A stretch of DNA of 64,000 nucleotides from Chaenocephalus aceratus (lineage: Eukaryota > Chordata > Actinopteri > Perciformes > Channichthyidae): contig CM043803.1 of NCBI GenBank assembly GCA_023974075.1, positions 1-64,000 on the forward strand, in the 5' to 3' direction. The notes under the pieces were generated by a model that had not been told where the DNA came from, did not search any database, and was given only the letters and a program-made list of their open reading frames with translations. The position numbers and the translations under genes are program-made. Below are positions 34,155-45,000 of the stretch, piece after piece; within the stretch, counting starts at the first letter, position 1; each line of letters opens with the position of its first letter.

Positions 34155-36120
34155 TTAAGAGCACTGCTCGTAAAAAACACTGACAACCGTTTTGAATCTG
34201 TCCTTCAGATACATTTCCAGTGTTTCCAGTGGCATTTTTCTCACATCATACCCTCTGAACTGTTTCTTAGTCTGTTGGCTTACTGGCACAATCTCCTCTG
34301 TGCTATTGCAGTCGTTGCGACCAATGGCAGCATACGTGGGGAAAGCATCCTTCAGTACTTTTGGTAGACTGTGGTTGTAGTTTGGGCAGCAGTAGGCGGA
34401 CCAAATATACTCAGGCACGGCTACACGATGGTTCCTGAGCCAGGGCTCGTCGCTCTGGTAAGGGATGATGCCAGTCACTATGTAGGTGTCGCCGAAACAG
34501 TAGGTGCCTAAGGTTTTGTTGACGTGCTGCTCCAGGGCTTCCCATGGTCCATCATTAGAGCCTGCCATTTGAGGAACCACATTAGTCAGGGTGAAGGTAG
34601 AGGCGCGGTCCTCGTAGCTCTTGTGGTGGAGGCTGGGGTTCAAGTGTCCACGAGAATAGGTGGAGTTAATGTAGTCCAACTCCACTCCCTGGCTTTCCAC
34701 CACGTTCTGATCCAGATGGCCCAGAGGGAAGGAGAGCATGTTGCCATCAGCTCCTGGGTAGGCTAACTGTTCATGGGGGGGGGGGAAGAGAAAAGTGAGG
34801 AACTTTGCACGTAGACCATATGATAAACTGTCATTTATTTATAGGAAGACTGACTCAATGAGTGAAGCTGCTTTTAGAACATATGTGGACATCACTAAAG
34901 CAAGAATAAGACTTAGCTAGCTAGAAACGTAGCCTAGCTTGAATTGTTGCTTAAAACAAACAAATGCATTTCACCAGAAAAACAGTACTTTTTCTATGGT
35001 AAATGTGCTTCTTCTCTGCACCGCTCAATGCATTTAAGATATACAAAAATATATAATCTTAACATATCAGTGTCTCACCTCCCAACAATTTCAAACTTGG
35101 CCCAAAAAAGCCAAGCAAATCAGTGGCAAGAGGAAAGCTTTTCTAATATACTTGCAAAGGTGTCAGTCATGCTAACAGCTTCCTGTACTCAGCACTAGTT
35201 TATTAGACCGACAGTGCAAACATGAACCAGTTCCCTTTTACTCGGGCTCATTTCCTCGTTCGTTTTGTAATTTATTTAAAAATAATGTTTTAATTGTGTG
35301 TGAAGTATGATTAACTGGAACGCAACGGTACACCAAACAAGTCAAATGTGTTTGTTCGTTTTTAGTCTTCTATTTTTCTTGAGTAGCCTACCTACTTTTT
35401 TTTTTTTTTTTCGAGAATAATGTTTCAGTGCAATACTGTATCATAGAACTAAAGACAGAATTTGTGACATTTTGAAAAATGAATAATACTGATAAACCAG
35501 TAGGCCTACAATTATATAAATAAGAGTCTGACTGTTAATATTAAGTATTTTAATATATTTATATATATATTACCTATTTGTTTTTGTTATATATTGTAGT
35601 ACAATGTGCACATTTAAACTTCTCAATATCTTTTATAAACATCTCTCTTATTTTATTTTTATTTATAGCTGCTGTTGAGAAATCCAATTCCCATCCAGCG
35701 ATAGTAAAAATAGTTCAATTAATAATAATATTTGTTGAGTCTTAATAGAAAGAAAAATAGCCCAACTTTAAAATAAATATGTTATAGAATCATAATAACT
35801 TTTTTATGATATCATGATTGGCACAATTTTAGACTTACCTGTGGCTCATACTTCCAGAATGTGTGGGGTCTCTTTCCTTCTGGTGTAGCGTACAAATAGG
35901 CCGAGAACCATGGAGTGCGGCGTGGCCGACTGTACAGCGTGGCAAAGCGGTACTGGTTTTGATACCGTTGGCAGATCGGGGTCCCCACCAGACCTTTAGG
36001 AGGCCAGGCCCTATAGAAACTCTCAAGGCATGGAGCAAAGTCTCCAACATCAGCTGCACACATGCTCCAGAATCCAGTGAAGGCCAGAATGAACACAGCC
36101 AGAGCGAAGTGATGTGCCAT
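34155..36120 (-). CDS. ENDOD1-like secreted DNA/RNA non-specific endonuclease (two coding exons, about 297 aa)
   Basis: The coding exons are 36120-35839 and 34766-34155 on the minus strand, joined in phase 0 (donor CACAG|GTAAGT, acceptor GAACAG). The start chosen is MAHHFALAVF (36120), because the segment that follows is a clear signal peptide (FALAVFILAFTGFWSMCAAD); an upstream in-frame ATG at 36159 is possible. The mature part begins DFAPCLESFYRAWPPKG and contains CQRYQNQYRFATLYSR. The second exon has YSRGHLNPSLHH, the RGH motif holding the catalytic His of the non-specific endonuclease family, and several Cys likely to form disulphides. Length and order fit fish ENDOD1-like proteins. Secretion is inferred from the signal peptide; the true substrate is unknown. 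A minus-strand AATAAA lies at 34075-34070. Confidence 0.9.
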
Positions 36121-36179
36121 TTTAATAAAGACCAGTTGGTAGTGAAATCCAGCAGTCAAATGTCCAGATATGATTCATG

Positions 36180-37240
36180 ATTCACGGTGTCCGTGTGATA
36201 AAGTGAGGCTGGAACTTACTGATAGCTGTTCTCCTTTTCAAGAAGACATGACCTTTTGGTGAAAGCAGAAGCAGTTTCAACATTAGTTTCAGTCATCCAT
36301 TGTTTGCAAGGACAAATAAACCTCAAACACTCCAGCAGTAATCCAATGCAGCCTCACTTACTTTAAACTACAATCAATTATTATACATTCCCTGTTAAAA
36401 ACATATTAAATACTTACTACTTTGCAGGAAAGTAACATTATTGCATACTTAATCTGACGCTGAAAATTGTCCCCAACCATTGCACTGTTTCCTCCTGATT
36501 GAATAACATTTGCATCAACAGCAGCGACTTACCGCACAGAAGAGGGAAGTCACAAAGTAAGGCAAACACATGGTTGGTTTCACTCTCAGGAATAAGACAG
36601 CCTTGATACTTCATTTTAGCAGAAATGTAACCAACATACAGGTTCTGATTTCTTTTTGTATTCCTTGACATACCAAATTTGGAACACTTTTTTTTAAAGA
36701 TGGTTGAAAAAGACGATTATTAACTGAACAGGAGTGAATACAACTGCTCTGTATACCCAGGCACTCTCATACTCTTTCACAATGTGTACTGATTGGTGTA
36801 CTATTTGTGGGACTTTTGTTGTTACTTTATGTTTCATTTTGAGTTTCTTCCTGGTTGGTATGTGTATATTTTAGGAACTTTTGTAGATAAAGGCCAGGGT
36901 TATTTAGGGTTATCCATGATACAACTTGATATGGTGCTAATGTGTTTACAGCTCATGTGCTGCTCCCACAGGAAAACACAAAAAAAACTTACATTTATTT
37001 AATTAAGTCAACATATTAGAACACATATAAAGCACTCAAGGATGTTGGGTCCATTTAAAATGAGCTCATTGTGTAGGTCACAGCAGGTCACCAAAAGACT
37101 GTTTTGATAAAGTATTGTCTTACGTTCCCTTGAGTCTGTATGCAGGCCAGAGAAAGAGGGTGGGCTTTGTAGGAAAACTTTGCCTTTCATCCCCTCCAAA
37201 ATACTCACATCCTGAAGTCCATGTGTTTCTCCCCCCTCCC
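36180..37240. other. Intergenic stretch upstream of nuclease and UGT genes
   Basis: It should hold divergent promoters for the nuclease gene (-) and the UGT gene (+). I see no supported coding region. Confidence 0.4.
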
Positions 37241-37289
37241 CCAACACCCTCTTCTCTTTATGTAACACATTCATCGGGTTTGGAGTTTG

Positions 37290-37363
37290 GATTCTGTTCC
37301 ATGCAGACGCTGGCCTTTGCTTATCCGGAGGGAAACATTTCTACACTATTTCAGGCATTAAAG
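37290..37363 (+). other. Possible 5' untranslated exon of the UGT gene
   Basis: GGCATTAAAG|GTAAGTTG gives a strong donor at 37363. The UGT coding exon has an acceptor (TCCTTTAG, ending 39563) 12 bp before its ATG, so an upstream non-coding exon must exist. This is the best candidate seen, but the distance contains inserted repeats. Confidence 0.3.
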
Positions 37364-37924
37364 GTAAGTTGTAACACTTTTTCTCTATCTACAAAACATT
37401 TAAAGAATACCTTGACTGAAAAGAAGATACTTACTTCACACTGCTGAGAATAACTTGTGCAGGATTGGGGTTGATCTGCAGGAGAAAGTGTACAATGTTA
37501 GGTTACCCTTTTCACTTTCTTAACAATAGACATGCAGAAAGAAAACTAGACACATTAGGGCATGTTTTCTTCTGAATGTTATGAATAGAGATTGTTTCTT
37601 GTAGTAAGTCCCAGCTGAGTGCAGAGGATGAGATTAGAGACCATAGTAGCAGCAGGCTTTAGTTAGCCTTAGTTCATTCCTCTGGACTTTGAACATTTCA
37701 GGGTATTCTTTTAGTACAGGCTGTGGCTATACAAACAGTCATTTACTTCTGGTTTCAGCTTAAAATACTAGGCACGTGTATACAATTTGCATTTTTATAT
37801 GCGAGACTGGCAATAGGCACATGTAGAAAATCTACAATTTTATACATTTGAACTTGTTAATCAATAGTTTCTTGACTGTATTGTAATGCCAATGTTTACT
37901 AGAATATAAAACCCTCTTCAGAAT

Positions 37925-38808
37925 ATAGTTGACTCAGTGCAGTAGAGGGATGTGGAAAAATGTTGGAAGGTTGAAGACCAGACGAGCCGCTGCATTCTGG
38001 ATGAGTTGCAGAGGTCGGATGGCACATGCAGGTAGACCAGCCAGGAGGGAGTTGCAGTAGTCTAGGCGTGAGGTGACGAGAGCCTGAACCAGAAGCTGCG
38101 TTGTTTTCTGGGTCAGCTGGGGACGTATCTTCCTGATGTTGTAAAGCGTGTATCTGCAGCAGCGGGTTGTAGCAGCGATGTTTGCAGTGAAGGACAGGTT
38201 GTTATCTAGGATCACACCCAGATTCCTTGCAGTCTGAGTCGGGGAAACAACAGAGGTGCCGATGTTGATAGTCAGGTCAAGAGTGGGACAATCTTTTCCC
38301 GGAAGGAAAAGCAGTTCAGTTTTGTCAAGGTTGAGCTTTAAGTGATGAGCAGACATCCACTGAGAGATGTCAGCTTGACAAGCAGAGATGCGTGGGACGA
38401 CCTGAGCGGGGAAAGGACAGAATTAATTGGGTGTCGTCAGCGTAGCAGTGGTATGAAAAACCATGCGGGCTAATGACTGATCCGAGCGAGTTTGTGTACA
38501 AGGAGAAGAGGAGGGGACCAAGAACAGAGCCCTGAGGGACCCCTGTAGTTAATTGACAAGGGTCGGACTCGGACCCTCTCCAAGTTACCCTGTAGGTACG
38601 GTCTTTGAGGTATGAGGTGAGGAGGGAAAGTGCAGAGCCTGAAACTCCAAGTTTTTGGAGAGTGCGAAGGAGGATCTGATGATTCACCGTGTCGAATGCA
38701 GCAGACAGGTCCAACAGGATGATGACAGAAGAGATGGATGCTGCTTTGGCAGTGTGCAGTTCCTCAGAGTTAACAAGGAGAGCAGTTTCTGTGGAGTGAT
38801 TCATTTAC
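37925..38808 (-). mobile_element. LINE reverse transcriptase fragment (L2/CR1-like), truncated at both ends
   Basis: On the minus strand two frames carry ILLDLSAAFDTVNHQILL, TTGVPQGSVLGPLLFSLY and YHCYADDTQL, the reverse transcriptase core with the YADD active site. They are followed by KLNLDKTELLFLPG and LDYCNSLLAGLP, the region after the core in CR1/L2-group LINEs. A frame change near 38370 separates them. There is no endonuclease and no 3' tail. Confidence 0.85.
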
Positions 38809-38917
38809 TAGAAGTTACAAAATTGGAAGACATTAGTAGTAGTTTGTAAGAGAGGCATTTGAAAAGGACTTGGAAACAATCAAATACACCACAACTAAGT
38901 TAATGGCTATCAACAAT

Positions 38918-39434
38918 TGTTAGAAAAAATATCACTCGACACCAGGTTGAGAATCAATGATCAGGTAACTAATTTATTCTTGCAAGAAGAAGCAGAGTTA
39001 AATCACATACAAAGGATATGGGTTAACTCACACACACGAGGTATGTTGCTCAAAGTAACAGCAAAAAACATCAGGCTTATATAGTCCGAAACACGGAGAT
39101 AACAACGAGGTCGTAAATCCTGGTGGCGCTAATATAATCCGCGGGTGTCGGAAAGGTGTCAGGATCATCTGCGACGTCTTCTGGAAAGAGTCACGTACTT
39201 CCTTCACGCCTCATAGGCAAGCGGTATTTAGGAGACAGCAAGTCTGTCTCCTCATAAATATCAACAGCATGAAATGCCCTGCCTCCTGCCTCCTGCCTCC
39301 TGCCTCCTGCCTCCTGCCTCCTGCCTCCTATCACAAGAAGAGGCAGCTGCAAGGTCATACACAGTTCAGAGCCACACATGCTATCAGTGCATTAAAACAA
39401 CCCAAAGAGTGGAGAAAACAGTATTTCTCCAACA
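38918..39434 (-). mobile_element. Solo retroviral-type LTR
   Basis: The 517-bp segment starts TGTTAG and ends CCAACA (TG...CA ends), flanked by the 5-bp duplication ACAAT (38913-38917 and 39435-39439). Read on the minus strand it has a TATATAAGCC box (39083-39074) and, about 100 bp on, an AATAAA signal (38978-38973), the order expected of a promoter and polyadenylation region within an LTR. There are no internal genes, so it is a recombined solo LTR of an endogenous retrovirus or similar element. It contains seven tandem TGCCTCC repeats. It lies about 140 bp upstream of the UGT coding exon. Confidence 0.85.
39280..39328 (+). repeat. (TGCCTCC)7 heptamer repeat
   Basis: Seven exact tandem copies of a 7-bp unit lie inside the solo LTR. 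Confidence 0.97.
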
Positions 39435-39575
39435 ACAATAGAACACATTTTTCACATAAACACATTTTAACTCACCCATTCACCATTCCACATCCGACAA
39501 TGATGTAAGAAACATTTCATAAAAGTATTATTCACAAATATTGAATGTTTGTTCTTTCCTTTAGGGTTTATAACC

Positions 39576-41180
39576 ATGGGGAGCGTCCCAGGTGTTTCCC
39601 TTCTGCTTCTGGTGGTGAGTCTGTCCCTCCTGTCCAGCCCCAGCGTCCATGGAGGAAAGATTCTGGTGTTCCCGGTGGACGGCAGCCACTGGGTCAACAT
39701 GAAACTCCTGATCCAAGGCCTCCATGCCAGAGGCCATGAGATCACTGTTGTCCGAACAGCCTCGAGCTGGTACATCAAAGAAGACTCTCCTCATTACAGC
39801 TCCATTACTGTCACCTTACCAGAAGCCATTGACATAGAGGAGCAGGACTTCTTTGTAACCTTCCTGTTCAAGATGCTAACAATTCAAAAAGAGGGGGCAT
39901 CTCTAATCACCTTTGTGAAGTTCTACTGGGAAATGCTTGGTGCACTGTCGAACATTCACAAACAGGCCAGCCAGTTGACGGTAGAAATGTTTGAGAACAA
40001 AACTCTAATGCAGAGTATTCGTGACACTCAATTTGACGTGGTTCTCATCGACCCGGGTTTGCCTGCTGGAGTTCTGGTGGCTCATGAACTGAAGCTGCCA
40101 ACAGTTTTTAACGTGAGATGGATCACGAGTGGAGAAGGCCATTTTGTGGTGGCACCATCTCCAACATCCTATGTTCCAACTTCAGGAAATGCCATATCGG
40201 ATAAGATGAACTTTGGAGAAAGGCTCAAGAACACATTATATTATGTTTTCAACACATGCATTGACAAATTAATAGTGTGCCCTCACTATGATAGACTGGT
40301 AGAAAGGTACTTCGGTCCAGATGTGAACTTCTATCACCTTCTACAAGGAGCAGACATCTGGCTCATGAGGGTGGACTTTGTCTTTGAATTCCCCAGACCC
40401 ACCATGCCAAACATCGCCTACATTGGTGGTTTTCAGTGTCAGCCTGCTAAACCTTTACCAACAGAGCTGGAAGAGTTTGTTCAAAGTTCAGGAGAGCACG
40501 GATTCATCCTGATGTCTCTTGGTACGCTGGTTCAAGGCTTACCTGTAGAGATCACTTCTGAAATTGCTGCTGCCTTTGCCCAACTTCCTCAAAAGGTCAT
40601 ATGGAGGCATGCTGGTGAGCCCCCCAGCAATTTGGGTAACAACACCCTTCTGATGAAATGGCTGCCCCAGAACGACCTCTTGGGTCACCCAAAGATTAAA
40701 GCCTTTGTGGCTCATGGTGGCACCAACGGGATCTACGAGTCCATCTACAATGGAGTGCCAATCGTAGGCATCCCCCTTCTGTTTGACCAGTTTGAGAACT
40801 GTTTGAGAATGGAGGCGCGAGGAGCCGCCAAGGTGTTGGATGCCACCAAACTGACTCGTCAGAACTTTTTGGAAGTGATACAAGAAGTGATACACAATCC
40901 CTCCTACAGAAATAACATGAAGCGTCTGTCGGCTCTCCATCGGGATAAACCTATGCATCCTCTGGAAACGGGCCTTTTCTGGATTGAGTTTGTTATGAGG
41001 AATAAAGGAGCTTCACATTTACGCACTGAGTCTTATAAGATGCCCTGGTATGCCTATTATTCGGTAGATGTGATATGCCTTTTGATTACAGTCTTGTTGA
41101 CGTTGACTGTCATTGTAGTGGGATCAATACGATTCCTTTGCTGTCGACTATGCAGGAGAAGAAAAACCAAACAGGAATAG
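39576..41180 (+). CDS. UDP-glucuronosyltransferase, UGT5-like, intron-free coding exon (534 aa)
   Basis: The enzyme transfers glucuronate from UDP-glucuronate to small lipophilic acceptors on the luminal side of the endoplasmic reticulum. The ATG at 39576 follows an acceptor (TTTAG) by 12 bp and starts a signal peptide (GVSLLLLVVSLSLLSSPSVHG). Catalytic His is in DGSHWVNM (about residue 38). The C-terminal UDP-sugar-binding half holds the family signature, from FVAHGGTNGIYESIYNGVP to PLLFDQFENC, and the preceding MKWLPQNDLLGHP. A single membrane helix (ICLLITVLLTLTVIVVGSI) and a short basic tail ending KTKQE, an ER-retrieval-type KxKxx, close the protein. All coding sequence in one exon is the mark of the fish UGT5 group. 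Length is normal and no damage is seen. AATAAA is at 41858. Confidence 0.95.
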   Translation: MGSVPGVSLLLLVVSLSLLSSPSVHGGKILVFPVDGSHWVNMKLLIQGLHARGHEITVVRTASSWYIKEDSPHYSSITVTLPEAIDIEEQDFFVTFLFKMLTIQKEGASLITFVKFYWEMLGALSNIHKQASQLTVEMFENKTLMQSIRDTQFDVVLIDPGLPAGVLVAHELKLPTVFNVRWITSGEGHFVVAPSPTSYVPTSGNAISDKMNFGERLKNTLYYVFNTCIDKLIVCPHYDRLVERYFGPDVNFYHLLQGADIWLMRVDFVFEFPRPTMPNIAYIGGFQCQPAKPLPTELEEFVQSSGEHGFILMSLGTLVQGLPVEITSEIAAAFAQLPQKVIWRHAGEPPSNLGNNTLLMKWLPQNDLLGHPKIKAFVAHGGTNGIYESIYNGVPIVGIPLLFDQFENCLRMEARGAAKVLDATKLTRQNFLEVIQEVIHNPSYRNNMKRLSALHRDKPMHPLETGLFWIEFVMRNKGASHLRTESYKMPWYAYYSVDVICLLITVLLTLTVIVVGSIRFLCCRLCRRRKTKQE

Positions 41181-42094
41181 TTACTCAAATTGTATAGACT
41201 ACTCAAATGGTTAGCCATGGGACACTTTTGGTTTTGAGTGAAATGTTTTGTCAAGAGACGTGTTCCAAAATGTTTTGTTAATCCCTAGACTTTTCCTCCA
41301 GCACCATCAGCAGGTCAGAGTGTCATTTTTATAGATAGATTGTCCCACATGTTGTACAGACATTCATCCTAATGTCTGCAGTGGTTGACTGATTGAGTGA
41401 TTTGCATTTAGCGCCACCATGAGGTAAAGAAATATCGCATTGATTTTCATGACATTATGATGAAATGTATATTAAACCTTTGTGATCCCATAACGTTTTA
41501 TCTATTTAACCCTATACTTTGTGTCATGACCAAATACCTGCATAGCTAACAACATTAACTAATGACAGAAATGTAAGCTCAGGAAACTTTATATTGCATA
41601 CATCAAATGGTGAATATGTGCGTGTACCTACTTCCAACAAAAATTCAATCAATTTTTAATGTTGCACTATATAATATAACTTGTGTATTGTATTGTACAG
41701 ATTTGAAATTTGACAAAAGGAAAACAAATAAACAAAAAAGGCACTTATGCTTTTTTGAAGGATCAATATTTCAAAATGAATGCTGCAACTTTATAATGTT
41801 TATTATTAGTTAAGAATGATAATAGCCTGTTAAACAAATTAACATACTAAAATCTGAAATAAAAAAATAACAAATACAAACTATTCTTTGTAGATACTGT
41901 CTTTATTTCCTGCAATATAGCACTGTACAACTGGACTCTGAATACTGATAATTGTTTTATTTTTGAAAGATAACATATTCTACCACCTATCAGAGTATGC
42001 ATAGCAGAATGTACCTTCAATAGATATAGTATTGTTATTCGTTCATATAAACATTTTAAGTATGAAATTAGAAAACAAAAGTGTTCTTGGATTT

Positions 42095-45000
42095 TTAAAC
42101 ATTCTTTTCACAGATCCATCTATAAGGTGTCTTACAGGAACCATCCATCCAGGAGTGCAGTTTGTCTTCACTGATGTCCATGTGTCCACAGTCTTCTCCC
42201 AGAGGGTCTTCCAGCTTCCAGTCATCAGGCTCAGTCTCCAGCCCCTCTCTGCTCAGCCAGTACCTGCAGGAGGAGACATGTTACAATCCTCACACTGTCT
42301 TATTTAAAACTATTACAGTCAGTTACAACACCAAATGGCTTACATTCTCCTGCTGGTCAATCGATGCTGATCCAACTCATTCAAATAGCAGGAAACAGGA
42401 AATTACCAGTGCTTGTCAAGTCAACAACTAACATATTTTGTTTATTTACTAATGTATTTTTTTCAGTAATAGTTTAAACTGTTATTGTTGTTGCAATGCA
42501 CTGAATGACGTAGAAATAAAACGTAATACTTTAATAGTGGAAAATAATAATGTCCTGTTTTTAGAAGATATTGGATGGACAGTGAATAAATATATATAGA
42601 ATCGCAGTAGTTAACAGTCAAAACTGTTTTCAAAAATGTAAATAGAGAGAAATATGTTCTTGAGCTGGACAGTTACAGATCTTGATTTAAAAGAAAATGT
42701 CACTGTTAGTACTTATAGGCGGAAGCAAGCACCGTTTAGAGCCAATTCTGGTGTGAAAAACAAAATCAAAAGAAGCATTTCTGCCAGAGGTGCTACCCCA
42801 GTGTCCCTTTGCTCTGACTTACTGCTCATCTGAAGTAACCAGGCTGCCATCCACCCATCTCCACACCCCCTCCTCCTCTGCGTCTGTCAGACCCATCCAC
42901 AGTCGGCTGCTGCTCGGCTCCAGAGACTTGCTGCTTTCCGAAACAAAACTCTAAAAAGGGGGGGGGGGAAATGAGTTAATTTACAATATCTGAAAAACTG
43001 TCCTGCTGTTGTCACTCACATGTTCTTTTTGTACCTGTTCTGGTTCACTGTTAATGATGAGCAGGTCCCCCACCTGTGTCTGGCACCAGTCTCTGCTGGA
43101 ACTCCAGGTGAGCCTGTGGGAGGAGATGTAGTAGCACTTGGTCTCAAACAGTCTCCAGCTCTCCTGACACTTTTTGCAAATTCGTTCTGTGGAAAAAAAG
43201 TAAAACTTATTGTATTATGTATGTTTAGAAGCCTGATACTGTGTTCAAGTGAGTTTTCTCAGTTGGGAACACATTATTTCCATAATTCTGACCGACAGAC
43301 GGAAAAACAAACCAAGAAACACAAAAATAAAACTCATAAGTACCTTTTGTATCGTGACGGCAGTAGAGGTCTAGGGAGTGGAAAGCCTCATTTATTGAAT
43401 GCATGTCCGCCATCATTCGCTCCATCTCGTCTTGCCTGGTTTCCTCTTGCATTGCAGCTTCCTGCTTTTCTTTCATCAACACTGTGCTCAGGTTCTGGTT
43501 TTGTTCTTGAAGCTCAGTTGATCTCTCCAGGAGCTGCATGTTGTATTTTGATGCCTTCTCACAGTCGTTGTTCATCAAAGCTCCAATCTGCTCACTCAGA
43601 TTCTTAACTTCCCTTTCAAAGTTGTTGTTTATTTCCAGAATGTCTTGAGTATTACCCTTTAATTGAGTGAGCTCTTCCCTCAGAAGGCTGTTCATCTGAA
43701 AGAGTCTGTGTCCCTCCTCTTCTTGCTGAGTGTTGGAGTCCATCAGAAGTGTGATAGTTTGAGACATGTTTAGTTTATTCCCCTTAAGATCAGATGTGTA
43801 CTGCACCAACCGCAAGTGTTCTTCTGCTTGTTGTGAATGTGTGGAAGTTAGATTCACAATCTGCTCCTTAAAATGGCTGCTTTCCAAACTCAAAGCGATA
43901 TTACCACCAGACATCAGATGAGCTGTTCTGTTGAGGGATTTGGTTTGTTCGTGCAGCCAGGCGCTCTGCTCCTTCAGGAGTTCATTGTCTCTTCTCAGGT
44001 CCTTGTTGGCTGCTGTTAGGCTGAGATATGTGTCACTCATGTTCTGGTAGTTAAAAAGGAGGCTTTTCCATTTTGTCTTGCTGCCTGACTCATTGTTATC
44101 TGAAAGGTAAAGATAGAGAATCATTACAACTCAAAAGACTTCTTCATATAACCTGCATGCGTACGCAATTGAAAGTGAATACTGCGCTGTTATCAGGGGA
44201 AAAGCTGTAAAAAGCCACTACTTTACATGTTCAGCAGGAGACAAAGGAGCTGATAAACATAGTGGCAAAAACGTTTAGCAGCCAAAGAGACAGATATTTC
44301 CCTCAGAAGATGGTAACAGAGCTTAAAGATAGAGCATTTGGGACTTGTGTTGGTCAAGTGGACACAACAATGTGATTGATAATGTTGCTCTGTAACGGTA
44401 GGCTGTGAGAAATATGTGACTGTTAGCTAAGAATTAGCATTATGCTTGTAAACGTGTTTCTGCTGCCCCCATGTGGCTAATATTAGGTATTGCCGGTTTA
44501 AGCAATAACATAATAAAAGCTGTTTCCCTCTGCTTTTAGTCTTTAAATTAAGCTAGGCTCACAGGTCATGGATCCAGCTCTTTATTAATTTGAGAGCTAA
44601 ATCAGTAACTTGTACTTACGCAGTACAGAGAGTGCTACACAGGTCACGAGGAGCAGCAAGCAGAGTGATGAGAGACTGGACATAAGCAGTGACGTATCAC
44701 TTTTGGTCTGGTACCCAGGCATGGTAAAGCTAAAAAAAACAAAAACACATGTGTTATTTAATGACAACCACATTTTATAGAGGTATTTTTCTTAATCATT
44801 GCTGGAAAGTTCTATTATTTAGGTATTATGTTCAGTTTTTGTCTTTACACTCTTGATACATCTCCTTCTTATCAAGTCAATTGTGTATGCAATTATGCTT
44901 TTAACGATATTTTTTGTAAAAGGTTAAACAAACCTCTTAATAAAAACGACTTTCATTCCATAAAAACAACCTGTTTTTCAAAAAAATTCCAAGTGCCAAA

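Noticed and set aside
34134..34380. Plus-strand open frames at 34134 and 34192
   Set aside because: They are shadows of the ENDOD1-like exon on the minus strand.
43020..43607. Plus-strand 195-codon frame
   Set aside because: It is antisense to the lectin exons, whose six-exon model is consistent in phase and motifs.
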